From: Sinorhizobium fredii NGR234 | GTDB lineage: Bacteria; Pseudomonadota; Alphaproteobacteria; Rhizobiales; Rhizobiaceae | DNA length: 64,000 nucleotides | Assembly (NCBI RefSeq): GCF_000018545.1 | Contig: NC_012587.1 | Span: forward strand, 1,302,001 to 1,366,000 | Direction of reading: 5' to 3' | Shown: piece by piece, positions 30,753-42,324 of the stretch | How the letters are laid out: each line of letters opens with the position of its first letter | How positions within the stretch are numbered: position 1 is the stretch's first letter | Notes under the pieces: generated by a model | Databases searched by the model: none | What the model saw: the letters and a program-made list of their open reading frames with translations, nothing else | What the model was told of the DNA's origin: nothing | Program-made: the position numbers and the translations under genes

Positions 30753-31966
30753 CAGGCTTTGGTCCCCGGCGCATAGACGACCGTCGCCGTGGCGATTGCC
30801 GCGATACCTTCGCCGCGCCCGACGAAGCCGAGCCTCTCGTTGGTCGTCGCCTTGACCGAGCAGCGGTCGAGCCCGATGTCGAGTATGGCGGCAAGATTTT
30901 CGCGCATCTGCTGGCGGTGCGGGCCGACCCTCGGGGCTTCGGCGATCAGCGAAATGTCCGCATTGGTGACGACGCCGCCGCGCTCGCGCACGATTCGCGC
31001 CGCGTGCTCCAGGAAGATGCGCGAGGCGGCGCCCTTCCACTGCGGATCGGACGGCGGAAAATGATCGCCGATATCGCCGGCGCCGCAGGTCGCGAGAAGC
31101 GCATCGGTCAAGGCGTGCAGGGCGACATCCGCATCGGAATGGCCGGAGAGCTTGCGGTCATGCGGTATGAACACGCCGCAAAGCGTGACGCCGTCGCCCT
31201 CGACGAGCTGATGCACGTCATAACCGTTGCCGGCGCGCACATCCGGGATTGCGTGGCGGGTCAGCCTTTCATCGGCCATCGAAATATCCTTTTGAAGGGT
31301 GAGCTTCACATTGTCCGGCGACCCTTCGACGAGCACCACCGGGATGCCGGCCCATTCGGCGATGGAAGCGTCGTCGGTAAAGTCGCTCCGGCCGCTGGCA
31401 TTTGCGGCGCGGTGGGCGGCGAGGATCGCCTCGAGGCGGAAGCATTGCGGCGTCTGGGCGGCATAGAGGCCGCTCCTGGGCACCGTCTGCTCGACAAGGC
31501 GGCCGTCTGGCGCCCGTTTCAGCGTGTCGGCGACGGCGGTTGCCGGAAGCACCGCCTCCGCTCCGCCTTCGAGCGCCGTGCGGCAGCGGTCGAGCAGGGC
31601 GTGGTCGATGAAGGGACGCACGGCGTCCTGGATCATCGCGTGCCGGACGCCCGCCTTGGCGAGCGCCTCGATACCGGCAAGAACCGAGAGCTGCCGCGTC
31701 GCACCGCCGTAAACCACCGACACCGCGATCGGACGCGACATCCGCTCGAGTGCCGCGGCGAGAAGCGCCTCATCGTCCGGATGGATGACGACGACGACCG
31801 GTCCGATGCTCGCCCATGTCGCGAAAACGTCAAGCGTATGGGCGATAACGGGGCGATCGCCGATCGTTCGGTACTGCTTTGGCCCTTCCGCCGACTGGCC
31901 GGCGCGCTCGCCGCGGCCGGCCGCGACGACGACGACGCCACAGGAGAACTGTTCTTTCGGCTGCAT
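30752..31966 (-). CDS. ispDF: Bifunctional IspD/IspF
   Basis: A 404-aa fusion of the MEP isoprenoid pathway. Residues about 1-225 are IspD ([13 protein letters not shown] nucleotide loop, [21 protein letters not shown]). Residues about 245-404 are IspF ([63 protein letters not shown]). The two activities flank IspE in the pathway; fusion is typical of alphaproteobacteria. Start at 31966 ([10 protein letters not shown]); the frame is open upstream but unrelated. Confidence 0.95.
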   Translation of the reverse strand: MQPKEQFSCGVVVVAAGRGERAGQSAEGPKQYRTIGDRPVIAHTLDVFATWASIGPVVVVIHPDDEALLAAALERMSRPIAVSVVYGGATRQLSVLAGIEALAKAGVRHAMIQDAVRPFIDHALLDRCRTALEGGAEAVLPATAVADTLKRAPDGRLVEQTVPRSGLYAAQTPQCFRLEAILAAHRAANASGRSDFTDDASIAEWAGIPVVLVEGSPDNVKLTLQKDISMADERLTRHAIPDVRAGNGYDVHQLVEGDGVTLCGVFIPHDRKLSGHSDADVALHALTDALLATCGAGDIGDHFPPSDPQWKGAASRIFLEHAARIVRERGGVVTNADISLIAEAPRVGPHRQQMRENLAAILDIGLDRCSVKATTNERLGFVGRGEGIAAIATATVVYAPGTKA

Positions 31967-32198
31967 TTTCTGTATGGGGTCCCGCAATTTTCCAATCTTC
32001 GCCGTCATGTACCGCGAAGGCCTCGCCATTGCCAGCCATCTGTCCATCGCGCTCAAAGAAGGCCGCGCTTTTCGGGCTATCGACAGGCATGAAATGGAAT
32101 ATCTGAAGCGCGTCGAAGCACCGCAAGGAATTTTGTGGGGCGCGTGGAAATCGCTTGGCAAGCCGAACAACAATGTCTAAAAATAGTGCAAGATACAC

Positions 32199-33227
32199 AT
32201 GTGCCTGAAAGATATGCATTTGCCACCATCGGCCCTGTCATCGTCTCTCCGCGTCGGGAATGTCGAAATCCGCAATCGGGTGGCGCTCGCTCCGATGTCC
32301 GGAGTGACCGATTTGCCTTTCCGCATGCTTGCCTGGCGCTTCGGTGCCGGGTTTGTCGTGACGGAAATGGTGGCGAGCCGCGAACTAGTCGGCAATGCCG
32401 CCGAATCCTGGGCGCGGCTGAAAAACTCCGGGATCGATCCCCACATCGTGCAGCTTGCCGGACGGGAGGCTCACTGGATGGCGGAGGCGGCGAAGATCGT
32501 CGAAGCCAACGGCGCCGACATCGTCGACATCAACATGGGCTGCCCGGCAAAGAAGGTCACCGGCGGCTATTCCGGATCGGCGCTGATGCGCGACCCGGAT
32601 CACGCCCTGTCGCTGATCGAGGCGACGGTCAAGGCTGTCCGCGTCCCGGTGACGCTGAAGATGCGTCTCGGCTGGGACGAGAATTCGATCAATGCGCCGC
32701 TGATCGCGCGCCGGGCCGAAGAGGCGGGCGTGCAGGCGATCACCATTCATGGCCGCACCCGCATGCAATTCTACAATGGCAACGCGGATTGGGACGCGAT
32801 CCGCGCGGTTCGCGACGTGATTTCCATTCCCCTGATCGCCAACGGCGACGTCGATACGATCGCCGACGCCATGGAAATCCTGCGCCGCTCCGGTGCCGAT
32901 GCGGTCATGCTGGGCCGATCGTGCCAGGGACGACCGTGGCATGCGGGCGCGCTGGCCGGTGCCGCGGATGAACCGGCTGCGACGGAAATCGCGGCAATAT
33001 TTGTCGAGCACTACGCGATGATGCTCGACTTCTACGGGCCGGAAATCGGCCTTCGCCATGCCCGCAAGCATGTCGGCTGGTATCTCGAGCGTTTCGCGCC
33101 GGACCTTCTGACCGAGCGGAAAGCGGAGATGCTGACGTCGAAGGACGTGAAACTTGTGAGCGATCGGGTAGCGACGGCGATTGCTCGCTCCGGCCTGGAG
33201 CCGGCGAGGGGAGAGATGGCGGCATGA
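32199..33227 (+). CDS. dusB: tRNA-dihydrouridine synthase (NifR3-like)
   Basis: A 342-aa flavin-dependent tRNA-dihydrouridine synthase. [16 protein letters not shown] is the FMN-binding start, NMGCPAKKV holds the catalytic Cys, and [25 protein letters not shown] and [12 protein letters not shown] complete the TIM barrel. This is the gene long known as ORF1/nifR3, first in the ntrBC operon. Its stop overlaps the ntrB ATG by 4 bp. Met-6 at 32214 is an alternative start. The 232 bp between divergent ispDF and this gene contain the operon promoter, which I could not place. Confidence 0.94.
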   Translation: MCLKDMHLPPSALSSSLRVGNVEIRNRVALAPMSGVTDLPFRMLAWRFGAGFVVTEMVASRELVGNAAESWARLKNSGIDPHIVQLAGREAHWMAEAAKIVEANGADIVDINMGCPAKKVTGGYSGSALMRDPDHALSLIEATVKAVRVPVTLKMRLGWDENSINAPLIARRAEEAGVQAITIHGRTRMQFYNGNADWDAIRAVRDVISIPLIANGDVDTIADAMEILRRSGADAVMLGRSCQGRPWHAGALAGAADEPAATEIAAIFVEHYAMMLDFYGPEIGLRHARKHVGWYLERFAPDLLTERKAEMLTSKDVKLVSDRVATAIARSGLEPARGEMAA

Positions 33228-34378
33228 CCGAAAAGTCGATGATCCAGGAATCGGCGGAAGCCGCAAGCGACCTCTCGATGGCTGTCCTGAACGCCATACA
33301 GAACCCGGTCATTCTCGTTGACGAGAACGGCCATGTCGCCTTCGCGAACTGGGAGGCGGAATCTTTCTTCGGGGCGAGCGCCAGCCATCTCGCTCGCCAC
33401 GACATCAGCGCCTTCATTCCCTTCGGCAGCCCGCTGCTGACGCTCATCGAACAGGTGCGCGAGCGGCGCGCCCCGGTCAACGAATACCGGGTCGATCTGA
33501 GTTCGCCGCGCCTCGGCGCCGACAAGCTCGTCGACCTTTACGTGGCGCCGGTGCTGTCGCAACCGGGATCCGTGGTGATCGTCTTCCAGGAACGCTCGAT
33601 GGCCGACAAGATCGATCGGCAGCTCACCCATCGGGCCGCGGCGCGCTCGGTGACGGGGCTTGCCTCGATGCTGGCCCACGAAATCAAGAACCCGCTATCC
33701 GGCATCAGAGGCGCGGCGCAACTCCTCGAAACTTCGGCCAATGACGAGGACCGGGCGCTGACGCGGCTGATCTGCGACGAGACCGACCGCATCGTCTCGC
33801 TCGTCGATCGCATGGAGGTATTTTCGGACGAGCGGCCGGTAGACCGCGTGCCGCTCAACATCCACTCCGTCCTCGACCACGTGAAGGCGGTCGCCAAGGC
33901 GGGCTTTGCCCGCAACATCAAGATCTCCGAAAACTATGACCCCTCGCTTCCGTCGGTCTATGCCAACCGCGACCAGCTCGTCCAAGTGTTCCTCAACCTG
34001 GTCAAGAACGCCGCCGAGGCGATCGGCGATCGGCCCGAAGGCGAAATCATGCTGACGACCGCCTATCGCCCGGGCATCCGGCTCTCGGTGGCAGGAACGC
34101 GCGAAAAGATCTCGCTGCCGCTGGAATTCTGCGTGCACGACAACGGACCGGGCGTGCCCTCCGACCTGCTGCCGCATCTCTTCGACCCGTTCATCACGAC
34201 GAAAACGAACGGCTCCGGTCTCGGGCTGGCGCTGGTGGCCAAGATCATTGGCGGCCATGGCGGCATCGTCGAATGCGACAGCCAGCATAGCCGCACGACG
34301 TTTCGCGTCCTGATGCCGGCCTCAAAGGGGCGGGCGGCAGACGACGTAACACCGATGACAAAAGGAACCACTGCATGA
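33224..34378 (+). CDS. ntrB: Nitrogen regulation sensor kinase NtrB
   Basis: A 384-aa cytoplasmic histidine kinase (GlnL) that phosphorylates NtrC under nitrogen limitation and is controlled by PII. An N-terminal PAS domain ([28 protein letters not shown]) leads to His[26 protein letters not shown] with the phospho-His, then HATPase N box ([12 protein letters not shown]), G1 (HDNGPGVP) and G2 ([13 protein letters not shown]). Coupled at both ends by ATGA overlaps with dusB and ntrC. Confidence 0.96.
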   Translation: MTEKSMIQESAEAASDLSMAVLNAIQNPVILVDENGHVAFANWEAESFFGASASHLARHDISAFIPFGSPLLTLIEQVRERRAPVNEYRVDLSSPRLGADKLVDLYVAPVLSQPGSVVIVFQERSMADKIDRQLTHRAAARSVTGLASMLAHEIKNPLSGIRGAAQLLETSANDEDRALTRLICDETDRIVSLVDRMEVFSDERPVDRVPLNIHSVLDHVKAVAKAGFARNIKISENYDPSLPSVYANRDQLVQVFLNLVKNAAEAIGDRPEGEIMLTTAYRPGIRLSVAGTREKISLPLEFCVHDNGPGVPSDLLPHLFDPFITTKTNGSGLGLALVAKIIGGHGGIVECDSQHSRTTFRVLMPASKGRAADDVTPMTKGTTA

Positions 34379-35829
34379 CCGGCGCCACGATCCTTGTCGC
34401 GGATGACGACGCAGCCATTCGCACCGTGCTCAACCAGGCCCTGAGTCGTGCCGGATACGATGTGCGCATCACCTCGAACGCCGCGACGCTCTGGCGCTGG
34501 ATCGCTGCCGGCGACGGCGACCTGGTCGTGACCGATGTCGTGATGCCGGACGAGAATGCCTTCGATCTCCTGCCGCGGATCAAGAAGGCGCGTCCCGACC
34601 TGCCGGTCCTGGTGATGAGCGCGCAGAACACCTTCATGACCGCCATCAAGGCTTCGGAGAAGGGCGCCTACGACTATCTTCCGAAACCCTTCGACCTGAC
34701 CGAACTGATCGGCATCATCGGCCGGGCGCTCGCCGAGCCGAAACGCCGGCCCTCGAAGCTGGATGACGATTCGCAGGACGGCATGCCGCTCGTCGGTCGC
34801 TCCGCCGCCATGCAGGAAATCTACCGCGTGCTGGCCCGGCTGATGCAGACCGACCTGACGCTGATGATCACCGGCGAATCGGGAACGGGCAAGGAACTGG
34901 TCGCCCGCGCGCTACACGACTACGGCAAACGCAGGAACGGTCCGTTCGTCGCCATCAACATGGCGGCGATCCCCCGCGACCTTATCGAATCGGAGTTGTT
35001 CGGTCACGAGAAGGGAGCTTTCACCGGCGCACAGACGCGCTCCACCGGCCGCTTCGAGCAGGCTGAGGGCGGCACGCTCTTCCTCGACGAAATCGGCGAT
35101 ATGCCGATGGATGCGCAAACGCGGCTGCTGCGCGTCCTGCAGCAGGGCGAATACACGACCGTCGGCGGCCGCACGCCGATCCGCTCCGACGTGCGCATCG
35201 TCGCTGCGACGAATAAGGACCTGAAGCAGTCGATCAACCAGGGTCTCTTCCGCGAGGACCTCTACTACCGCCTGAACGTCGTGCCGCTCCGCCTGCCGCC
35301 GCTGCGGGACCGAGCCGAGGATATTCCCGATCTCGTCCGGCATTTCGTCCAGCAGGCCGAAAAGGAGGGGCTCGACGTCAAGCGCTTCGACCAGGAGGCG
35401 CTGGAACTGATGAAGGCGCATCCCTGGCCCGGCAACGTCCGCGAGCTCGAGAACCTCGTGCGTCGCCTCACCGCACTTTATCCACAGGATGTGATCACCC
35501 GCGAGATCATCGAGAACGAGCTGCGCTCCGAGGTGCCGGACAGCCCGATCGACAAGGCTGCGGCGCGGCCCGGCTCGATGTCGATCTCCCAGGCGGTCGA
35601 GGAGAACATGCGGCAGTATTTCGCAAGCTTCGGCGAGGCCCTGCCGCCGACGGGCCTTTATGACCGCGTGCTTGCGGAGATGGAATATCCGTTGATTCTC
35701 GCGGCCCTGACGGCGACGCGCGGCAACCAGATAAAGGCTGCCGATCTCCTCGGGCTCAACCGCAACACGCTCCGCAAGAAAATCCGGGAGCTGGGTGTCT
35801 CGGTCTATCGGAGTTCACGCACCGCTTGA
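34375..35829 (+). CDS. ntrC: Nitrogen assimilation response regulator NtrC
   Basis: A 484-aa sigma-54 activator. Receiver domain with phospho-Asp in [10 protein letters not shown] (about residue 54). AAA+ domain with Walker [16 protein letters not shown], the sigma-54-contacting loop GAFTGA ([14 protein letters not shown]), Walker [13 protein letters not shown], and arginine finger region. C-terminal Fis-type [24 protein letters not shown]. All elements for canonical activation are present. Overlaps ntrB by 4 bp. Confidence 0.97.
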   Translation: MTGATILVADDDAAIRTVLNQALSRAGYDVRITSNAATLWRWIAAGDGDLVVTDVVMPDENAFDLLPRIKKARPDLPVLVMSAQNTFMTAIKASEKGAYDYLPKPFDLTELIGIIGRALAEPKRRPSKLDDDSQDGMPLVGRSAAMQEIYRVLARLMQTDLTLMITGESGTGKELVARALHDYGKRRNGPFVAINMAAIPRDLIESELFGHEKGAFTGAQTRSTGRFEQAEGGTLFLDEIGDMPMDAQTRLLRVLQQGEYTTVGGRTPIRSDVRIVAATNKDLKQSINQGLFREDLYYRLNVVPLRLPPLRDRAEDIPDLVRHFVQQAEKEGLDVKRFDQEALELMKAHPWPGNVRELENLVRRLTALYPQDVITREIIENELRSEVPDSPIDKAAARPGSMSISQAVEENMRQYFASFGEALPPTGLYDRVLAEMEYPLILAALTATRGNQIKAADLLGLNRNTLRKKIRELGVSVYRSSRTA

Positions 35830-36036
35830 CTGCTTTGCAACACCGTTGCATTTTCGCCACAATGCGTTGATTGAAGGGCTCAGGGCGGCCGATTCGAACC
35901 GCACGTGGGCAATGACGGCTCGTGTGACACGGTGAATGCCGACGTCCGTCCGGGCCGGCACGTTCAAGATTTTTGGTCCGGAATTGCAGGCGGGTGCCGG
36001 TGTCTTCGGGCGCCGGTTTTAGGGGAAGCTTTTTTC

Positions 36037-38310
36037 ATGGTGGATGGAATGGCCTTGCCATTGGGCACCGAGGAGCGTGTTGCGGCTGCCCAGGATCGGC
36101 GAGCCTCCTTCGCGTTCCCGGGTCTGATGCTGGCCACCGGTGCACTGGTCTGCGCCACCCTGTCGCTGCTCGTCCTTCTCGGCCTTACCCCGGTCCGTCC
36201 GGAACGAAACATCGTCATCGCCTGCGCCGGCATCAACGGCGTCTTCGTCGTCGGACTGATCTATCTCATTGCCCGCGAAATCATCCGGCTGCTTCGTGCC
36301 CGCAGCAAGGGCAGGGCCGCGGCGCGGCTGCATGTGCGCATCGTCGCCCTGTTCTCGATCGTCGCGATCACACCGGCCATCCTCGTCGCGATTTTTGCCA
36401 GCATCACCCTCGATGTCGGCCTCGACCGCTGGTTCTCGCTGCGCACCCAGGCGATCGTGCGCTCCTCGCTGAACGTCGCCCAGGCCTATGTGCTGGAGAA
36501 TGCCAGCTATCTGCAGGGGCAGACGGTGTCGATGGCCAATGACCTCGAGCGCAACCGGCAGCTCTACGCCCTCGACCGCACCGGCTTCACCGAACTGATG
36601 ACGCGGCAGGCGAGGGGGCGCGGCATGCTCGGTGCATTCCTCGTTCGCGCCGACGGCAGTGCCATCCTCCAGGCCAATATCTCGACCGAGCGGCCCTTGC
36701 CCGCCATCCCGCAGGACGCGCTGAAAAGCACGGTCGCCGGACAGCCGACGCTCATCCCTCCGGGGGTGACCAATCTGGTAGGCGCGGTCGTTCCGCTCGA
36801 GAATTTCCCCGGAATCTATCTCTATACGCTTCGAAACGTCGATCCCGAAGTCATGCGCTCCATGCGGCTGATGGAGGAGAACACCGCCGAGTACAAGGCA
36901 CTCGAGGCGGGGCGCACGTCGCTGCAGATCGCCTTTGGCGTCCTCTATATCGGCTTCGCGCTGATCGTGCTCCTGGCGGCGATCTGGACAGCTATCGCCG
37001 TTGCCGACCGCATCGTCCGGCCGATCCGGCAGCTGATCGGCGCGGCCGACAGCGTCGCCTCCGGCAATCTCGACGTCGTCGTGCCGGTGCGTGCCGTCGA
37101 CGGTGACGTCGGCAACCTGTCGCGCACCTTCAACAAGATGGTCAGCGAGATCAGGACGCAGCAGGATCAGATCCTTGTCGCCAAGGACGAGGTCGATCAG
37201 CGCCGCCGCTTCATCGAGGCGGTGCTGTCCGGCGTCACGGCAGCCGTGATCGGTGTCGGCCGGGACCGGCGCATCACGATCGCAAATCCCTCGTCGGAGG
37301 AATTCCTGCGCAAATCGGCTCCCGGACTGCTCGGAGCGAGCCTGCGCGACGTAGCGCCGGAGATCGAGGAAGTGCTGGTCGAGGCGGAAAGTCGCTATCG
37401 CAACGACTACCGCAAGCAGATCAACATCATGCGCGGTGGAACCGAGCGAACCCTCAACGTTCAGGTGACGCGTGAGGAGGGCGAAGGGTCGCTCGGCTCC
37501 TACGTCATCACCATCGACGACATCACCGACCTGGTCATTGCCCAGCGGTCGACGGCCTGGGCGGACGTGGCTCGGCGCATCGCGCATGAGATCAAGAACC
37601 CGCTGACGCCGATCCAGCTTTCCGCCGAGCGCTTGAAACGGCGCTATGGCAAGCAGATCGACCAGCAGGACAAGGCGGTATTCGACCAGTGCACGGATAC
37701 GATCGTGCGCCAGGTGGAAGACATCGGCCGGATGGTCGACGAGTTCTCGGCCTTCGCGCGCATGCCGAAACCGACGAAGGAAAAGTCCGACCTGCGTGCA
37801 ATCCTCAAGGATGCCGTCTTCCTGCGCGAGATGGGCAACAGCCACATCACCTTTATCAGGGATTTCGGCGATGAGGCGCTCGAGGGCCAGTTCGACGGGC
37901 GCATGCTCGGCCAGGCCTTCGGCAACATCGTCAAGAATGCGGTGGAGGCGATCGAAGCCGTCCCGGCCGAGGCGGCCCGCGGCGCGCCCAGGATATTGGT
38001 GCGCTCCCGCCGCGACGGTGCCACAGGGCGCTTCGTGGTCGATGTGATCGACAACGGCAAGGGGCTGCCGACCGAAAACCGGCACCGGATTCTGGAGCCA
38101 TACATGACGATGCGCGAGAAAGGCACCGGGCTGGGACTCGCTATCGTCAAGAAGATCATTGAGGACCATGGCGGACAATTGGAATTGCACGATGCACCGG
38201 CGGATTTCGACGGCGGCGTCGGGGCGATGATCCGCGTGATCCTGCCGCTCGCCGGCGAAACCGGGGGCGATGAGACTGTGAAGGATAAGGGTAATACCAA
38301 TGGCGGCTGA
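36037..38310 (+). CDS. ntrY: Membrane sensor kinase NtrY
   Basis: A 757-aa sensor kinase. Four hydrophobic spans: about 22-47, 58-80, 100-125 and 295-318. The last two bracket a periplasmic region of about 170 residues. Then HAMP (VADRIVRPIRQLIGAADSVASGNLDV), PAS, HisKA with [23 protein letters not shown], and HATPase (GNIVKNAVEAIEAV, DNGKGLP, GTGLGLAIVKKI). Known to sense redox or nitrogen state and control NtrX. ATG 36037 is preceded by AGGGGAAGC; the frame is open upstream without homology. The 207 bp after ntrC likely contain its own promoter. Confidence 0.95.
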   Translation: MVDGMALPLGTEERVAAAQDRRASFAFPGLMLATGALVCATLSLLVLLGLTPVRPERNIVIACAGINGVFVVGLIYLIAREIIRLLRARSKGRAAARLHVRIVALFSIVAITPAILVAIFASITLDVGLDRWFSLRTQAIVRSSLNVAQAYVLENASYLQGQTVSMANDLERNRQLYALDRTGFTELMTRQARGRGMLGAFLVRADGSAILQANISTERPLPAIPQDALKSTVAGQPTLIPPGVTNLVGAVVPLENFPGIYLYTLRNVDPEVMRSMRLMEENTAEYKALEAGRTSLQIAFGVLYIGFALIVLLAAIWTAIAVADRIVRPIRQLIGAADSVASGNLDVVVPVRAVDGDVGNLSRTFNKMVSEIRTQQDQILVAKDEVDQRRRFIEAVLSGVTAAVIGVGRDRRITIANPSSEEFLRKSAPGLLGASLRDVAPEIEEVLVEAESRYRNDYRKQINIMRGGTERTLNVQVTREEGEGSLGSYVITIDDITDLVIAQRSTAWADVARRIAHEIKNPLTPIQLSAERLKRRYGKQIDQQDKAVFDQCTDTIVRQVEDIGRMVDEFSAFARMPKPTKEKSDLRAILKDAVFLREMGNSHITFIRDFGDEALEGQFDGRMLGQAFGNIVKNAVEAIEAVPAEAARGAPRILVRSRRDGATGRFVVDVIDNGKGLPTENRHRILEPYMTMREKGTGLGLAIVKKIIEDHGGQLELHDAPADFDGGVGAMIRVILPLAGETGGDETVKDKGNTNGG

Positions 38311-39664
38311 CATTCTTGTTGTGGACGATGAGGAAGATATCCGCGAGATCGTCTCGGGCATCCTCTCGGACGAGGGCCATGAGACACGGACGGCTTTCGA
38401 CAGCGACAGCGCGCTCGCGGCCATCAACGACCGCGTGCCGCGGCTCGTCTTCCTGGACATCTGGATGCAGGGCAGCCGGCTGGACGGGCTGGCGCTGCTC
38501 GACGAGATCAAGGGCCGTCACCCCGACCTGCCGGTGGTGATGATCTCCGGCCACGGCAACATCGAGACGGCCGTTTCGGCGATCAAGCGCGGCGCCTACG
38601 ACTTCATCGAGAAGCCGTTCAAGGCCGACCGGCTGATCCTGATTGCCGAGCGGGCCTTGGAAAACTCCAAGCTGAAGCGCGAGGTCTCCGAGTTGAAGAA
38701 GAGGTCCGGCGATCCGGTGGAACTGATCGGCACCTCGGTCGCGGTCTCGCAGTTGCGCCAGACGATCGAAAAGGTCGCCCCGACCAACAGCCGCATCATG
38801 ATCCAGGGACCCTCCGGCTCCGGCAAGGAACTGGTGGCGCGCATGATCCATCGCAAATCGACGCGCGCGACCGGCCCCTTCGTGGCCTTGAATGCGGCCG
38901 CCATCACGCCGGACCGCATGGAAATTGCGCTCTTCGGCACCGAGGGCACGTCCGGTCAGCCGCGGCGCACCGGTGCGCTGGAAGAAGCCCATGGCGGCAT
39001 ACTCTATCTCGACGAGGTCGGCGAAATGCCGCGCGAGACGCAGAACAAGATCCTGCGCGTGCTCGTCGATCAGCAGTTCGAGCGTGTCGGTGGTTCGAAG
39101 CGCGTCAAGGTGGATGTCCGCATCATTTCCTCGACCGCCTACAACCTCGAAAGCATGATCGCGGATGGCCTCTTCCGGGAGGATCTGTACCACCGGCTGG
39201 CCGTCATCCCGGTGCGCGTTCCGGCGCTGGCGGAGCGACGGGAAGATATCCCCTTCCTGGTCGACATGTTCATGCGCCAGGTGAGCGAACACGCCGGCAT
39301 CCGTCCACGCAAGATCGGCGAAGATGCACTCGCGGTGCTCCAGGCACATGACTGGCCCGGCAATATCCGGCAGTTGCGCAACAACATCGAACGCCTGATG
39401 ATCCTTGCCCGCAGCGACGGGCCGGATACGCCGATCAGCGCCGACATGCTGCCGAGTGAGGTGGGCGACACGCTGCCGAAGATTTCCGCCAAGGGCGACC
39501 AGCACATCATGACGCTGCCGCTGCGCGAGGCTCGCGAAATGTTCGAGCGGGACTATCTGATTGCCCAGATCAATCGCTTCGGCGGAAACATTTCACGCAC
39601 GGCGGAATTCGTCGGCATGGAGCGCTCGGCCCTGCACCGCAAGCTGAAATCGCTGGGCGTCTAG
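38300..39664 (+). CDS. ntrX: Response regulator NtrX
   Basis: A 454-aa NtrC-family regulator partnered with NtrY, overlapping ntrY by 11 bp. Receiver with phospho-Asp in LVFLDIWMQG; AAA+ Walker [16 protein letters not shown]; Walker B GGILYLDEVGEM; C-terminal HTH GGNISRTAEFVGMERSALHRKLKSLG. Where NtrC has the GAFTGA loop, NtrX reads FGTEGTSGQPRRTGALEEA, so the sigma-54 contact loop is missing. It therefore probably acts without sigma-54 or by repression. Confidence 0.95.
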   Translation: MAADILVVDDEEDIREIVSGILSDEGHETRTAFDSDSALAAINDRVPRLVFLDIWMQGSRLDGLALLDEIKGRHPDLPVVMISGHGNIETAVSAIKRGAYDFIEKPFKADRLILIAERALENSKLKREVSELKKRSGDPVELIGTSVAVSQLRQTIEKVAPTNSRIMIQGPSGSGKELVARMIHRKSTRATGPFVALNAAAITPDRMEIALFGTEGTSGQPRRTGALEEAHGGILYLDEVGEMPRETQNKILRVLVDQQFERVGGSKRVKVDVRIISSTAYNLESMIADGLFREDLYHRLAVIPVRVPALAERREDIPFLVDMFMRQVSEHAGIRPRKIGEDALAVLQAHDWPGNIRQLRNNIERLMILARSDGPDTPISADMLPSEVGDTLPKISAKGDQHIMTLPLREAREMFERDYLIAQINRFGGNISRTAEFVGMERSALHRKLKSLGV

Positions 39665-39672
39665 GAATCTCC

Positions 39673-40536
39673 ATGCCGAGAACCGCCTATGTGAACGGCG
39701 CCTATGTGCCGCACTCCGAAGCTGCAATCCATGTAGAAGATCGCGGCTTCCAGTTTGCCGATGGCGTCTACGAGGTCTGCGAAGTGCGTCACGGCGTTAT
39801 CGTCGATCTCAGCCGCCACCTCGACCGCCTCGACCGGTCGCTCAGCGAACTCAGGATAAGCTGGCCGATGAGCCGGGCGGCGCTCATCCACATCATCCGC
39901 GAAGTGCTGCGCCGCAACCGGGTCAGCAATGGGCTCTTCTATCTTCAGGTGACGCGCGGGGTCGCCCGGCGCGATCACGTCTTTCCGGCGAAGGGCACGC
40001 CGCCATCGATCGTCGTCACGGCCAAGCGGACGGATGCCGCCGCGATCGCTCGGAAAAATGCCGTAGGCATCGCCGCGATAACCGTACCGGAGAACCGCTG
40101 GGACCGGGTCGATATCAAAACGGTGGGGCTTCTCCCGAATGTTCTCGCCCGCCAGAGGGCGAAGGAACTCGGCGCGCAGGAGGCGATCTTCGTCGATGCG
40201 GACGGCATGGTCAAAGAAGGGGCGGCGACCAATGTGTGGATCGTCGACGGTGAGGGAATGCTGCGCACCCGCCCGGCCGAACATGGCATCCTGCGCGGCA
40301 TCACGCGCACGACGCTGATGGACGTGGCGAAGCCGCTCGGCTTGACGATCGAGGAGAGAGCCTTTTCCGTCGAGGAGATGCTCGGCGCCCGGGAGGTGTT
40401 CGTCACGGCCGCGACGAGCATCTGCTTTCCGGTCGTTTCGATCGATGGAAAGACGATCGGCAACGGCCATCCGGGAAGCATAGCACAGAATATTCGTGAA
40501 GCCTTTTTCGACGTTGCGGAAAAGACGGCGATTTGA
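39673..40536 (+). CDS. dat: D-amino-acid aminotransferase (class IV PLP)
   Basis: A 287-aa fold-type IV PLP aminotransferase: VEDRGFQFADGVYEVCEV at the start, PLP lysine region VDIKTVGLLPNVLARQRAKELGAQEAIFVDADGMVKEGAATNVWIV, and GILRGITRTTLMDVA. It resembles D-alanine aminotransferases rather than branched-chain enzymes, but the D or L specificity cannot be proved from sequence. It starts 8 bp after the ntrX stop and probably belongs to the ntrYX transcript. Confidence 0.88.
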   Translation: MPRTAYVNGAYVPHSEAAIHVEDRGFQFADGVYEVCEVRHGVIVDLSRHLDRLDRSLSELRISWPMSRAALIHIIREVLRRNRVSNGLFYLQVTRGVARRDHVFPAKGTPPSIVVTAKRTDAAAIARKNAVGIAAITVPENRWDRVDIKTVGLLPNVLARQRAKELGAQEAIFVDADGMVKEGAATNVWIVDGEGMLRTRPAEHGILRGITRTTLMDVAKPLGLTIEERAFSVEEMLGAREVFVTAATSICFPVVSIDGKTIGNGHPGSIAQNIREAFFDVAEKTAI

Positions 40537-40643
40537 TACCAAACTTCAAGAGGTGTCGGGGGAAGGCTTCTGTGACACTTCGGATCGCAAATTTGACAAA
40601 ATGCACCGGCGCCAAAGCCGGCAAATAAGAAAGAAGCGGCGCG

Positions 40644-40886
40644 ATGGCGGAACGTTCTCAAAACTTGCAGGATCTTTTTCTTAATACGGTTCGCAAGCAA
40701 AAGATTTCATTGACCATTTTCCTTATCAATGGCGTGAAGCTGACGGGTGTTGTGACATCTTTTGACAATTTCTGTGTCCTGTTGCGCCGTGACGGCCATT
40801 CTCAGCTCGTCTACAAGCACGCCATCTCGACCATCATGCCGGGCCAGCCCCTGCAAATGTTCGAGAATGAGGAAGCGGCATCCTGA
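40644..40886 (+). CDS. hfq: RNA chaperone Hfq
   Basis: An 80-aa Sm-like protein that pairs small RNAs with mRNAs. Sm1 is [23 protein letters not shown] with F-x-x-F-x-x region [10 protein letters not shown]; Sm2 is [11 protein letters not shown] with the YKHAI signature. The short C-terminal tail (MFENEEAAS) is usual for rhizobia. AAGAAAG precedes ATG. It is followed by hflX, the common arrangement. Confidence 0.97.
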
Positions 40887-40967
40887 CGGGACCTGAGGAT
40901 CATTACCAAACGCAATTCGAAATCGCCGTCGTCGATCATTCCGGAGCTTGAGAAGCGCCGCGACGAC

Positions 40968-42290
<1,323 letters not shown>

Positions 42291-42294
42291 GCGT

Positions 42295-42324
42295 ATTGAC
42301 GTAACGGCATGCCGTTACGTCAAT
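42295..42324. terminator. 30-bp perfect palindrome at the hflX/mazG convergent ends
   Basis: ATTGACGTAACGGCA followed by its exact reverse complement. It begins 4 bp after the hflX stop and includes the mazG TAA (42315-42317). As RNA it forms a hairpin from either direction, so a bidirectional transcript end is likely; the U-tracts are short. Confidence 0.55.

Noticed and set aside
36019..38511. 830-codon open frame antisense to ntrY
   Set aside because: A shadow of ntrY/ntrX coding DNA, with His/Arg/Asp-rich low-complexity translation and no domain. Similar shadows oppose parE, eno, pyrG and lpdA.
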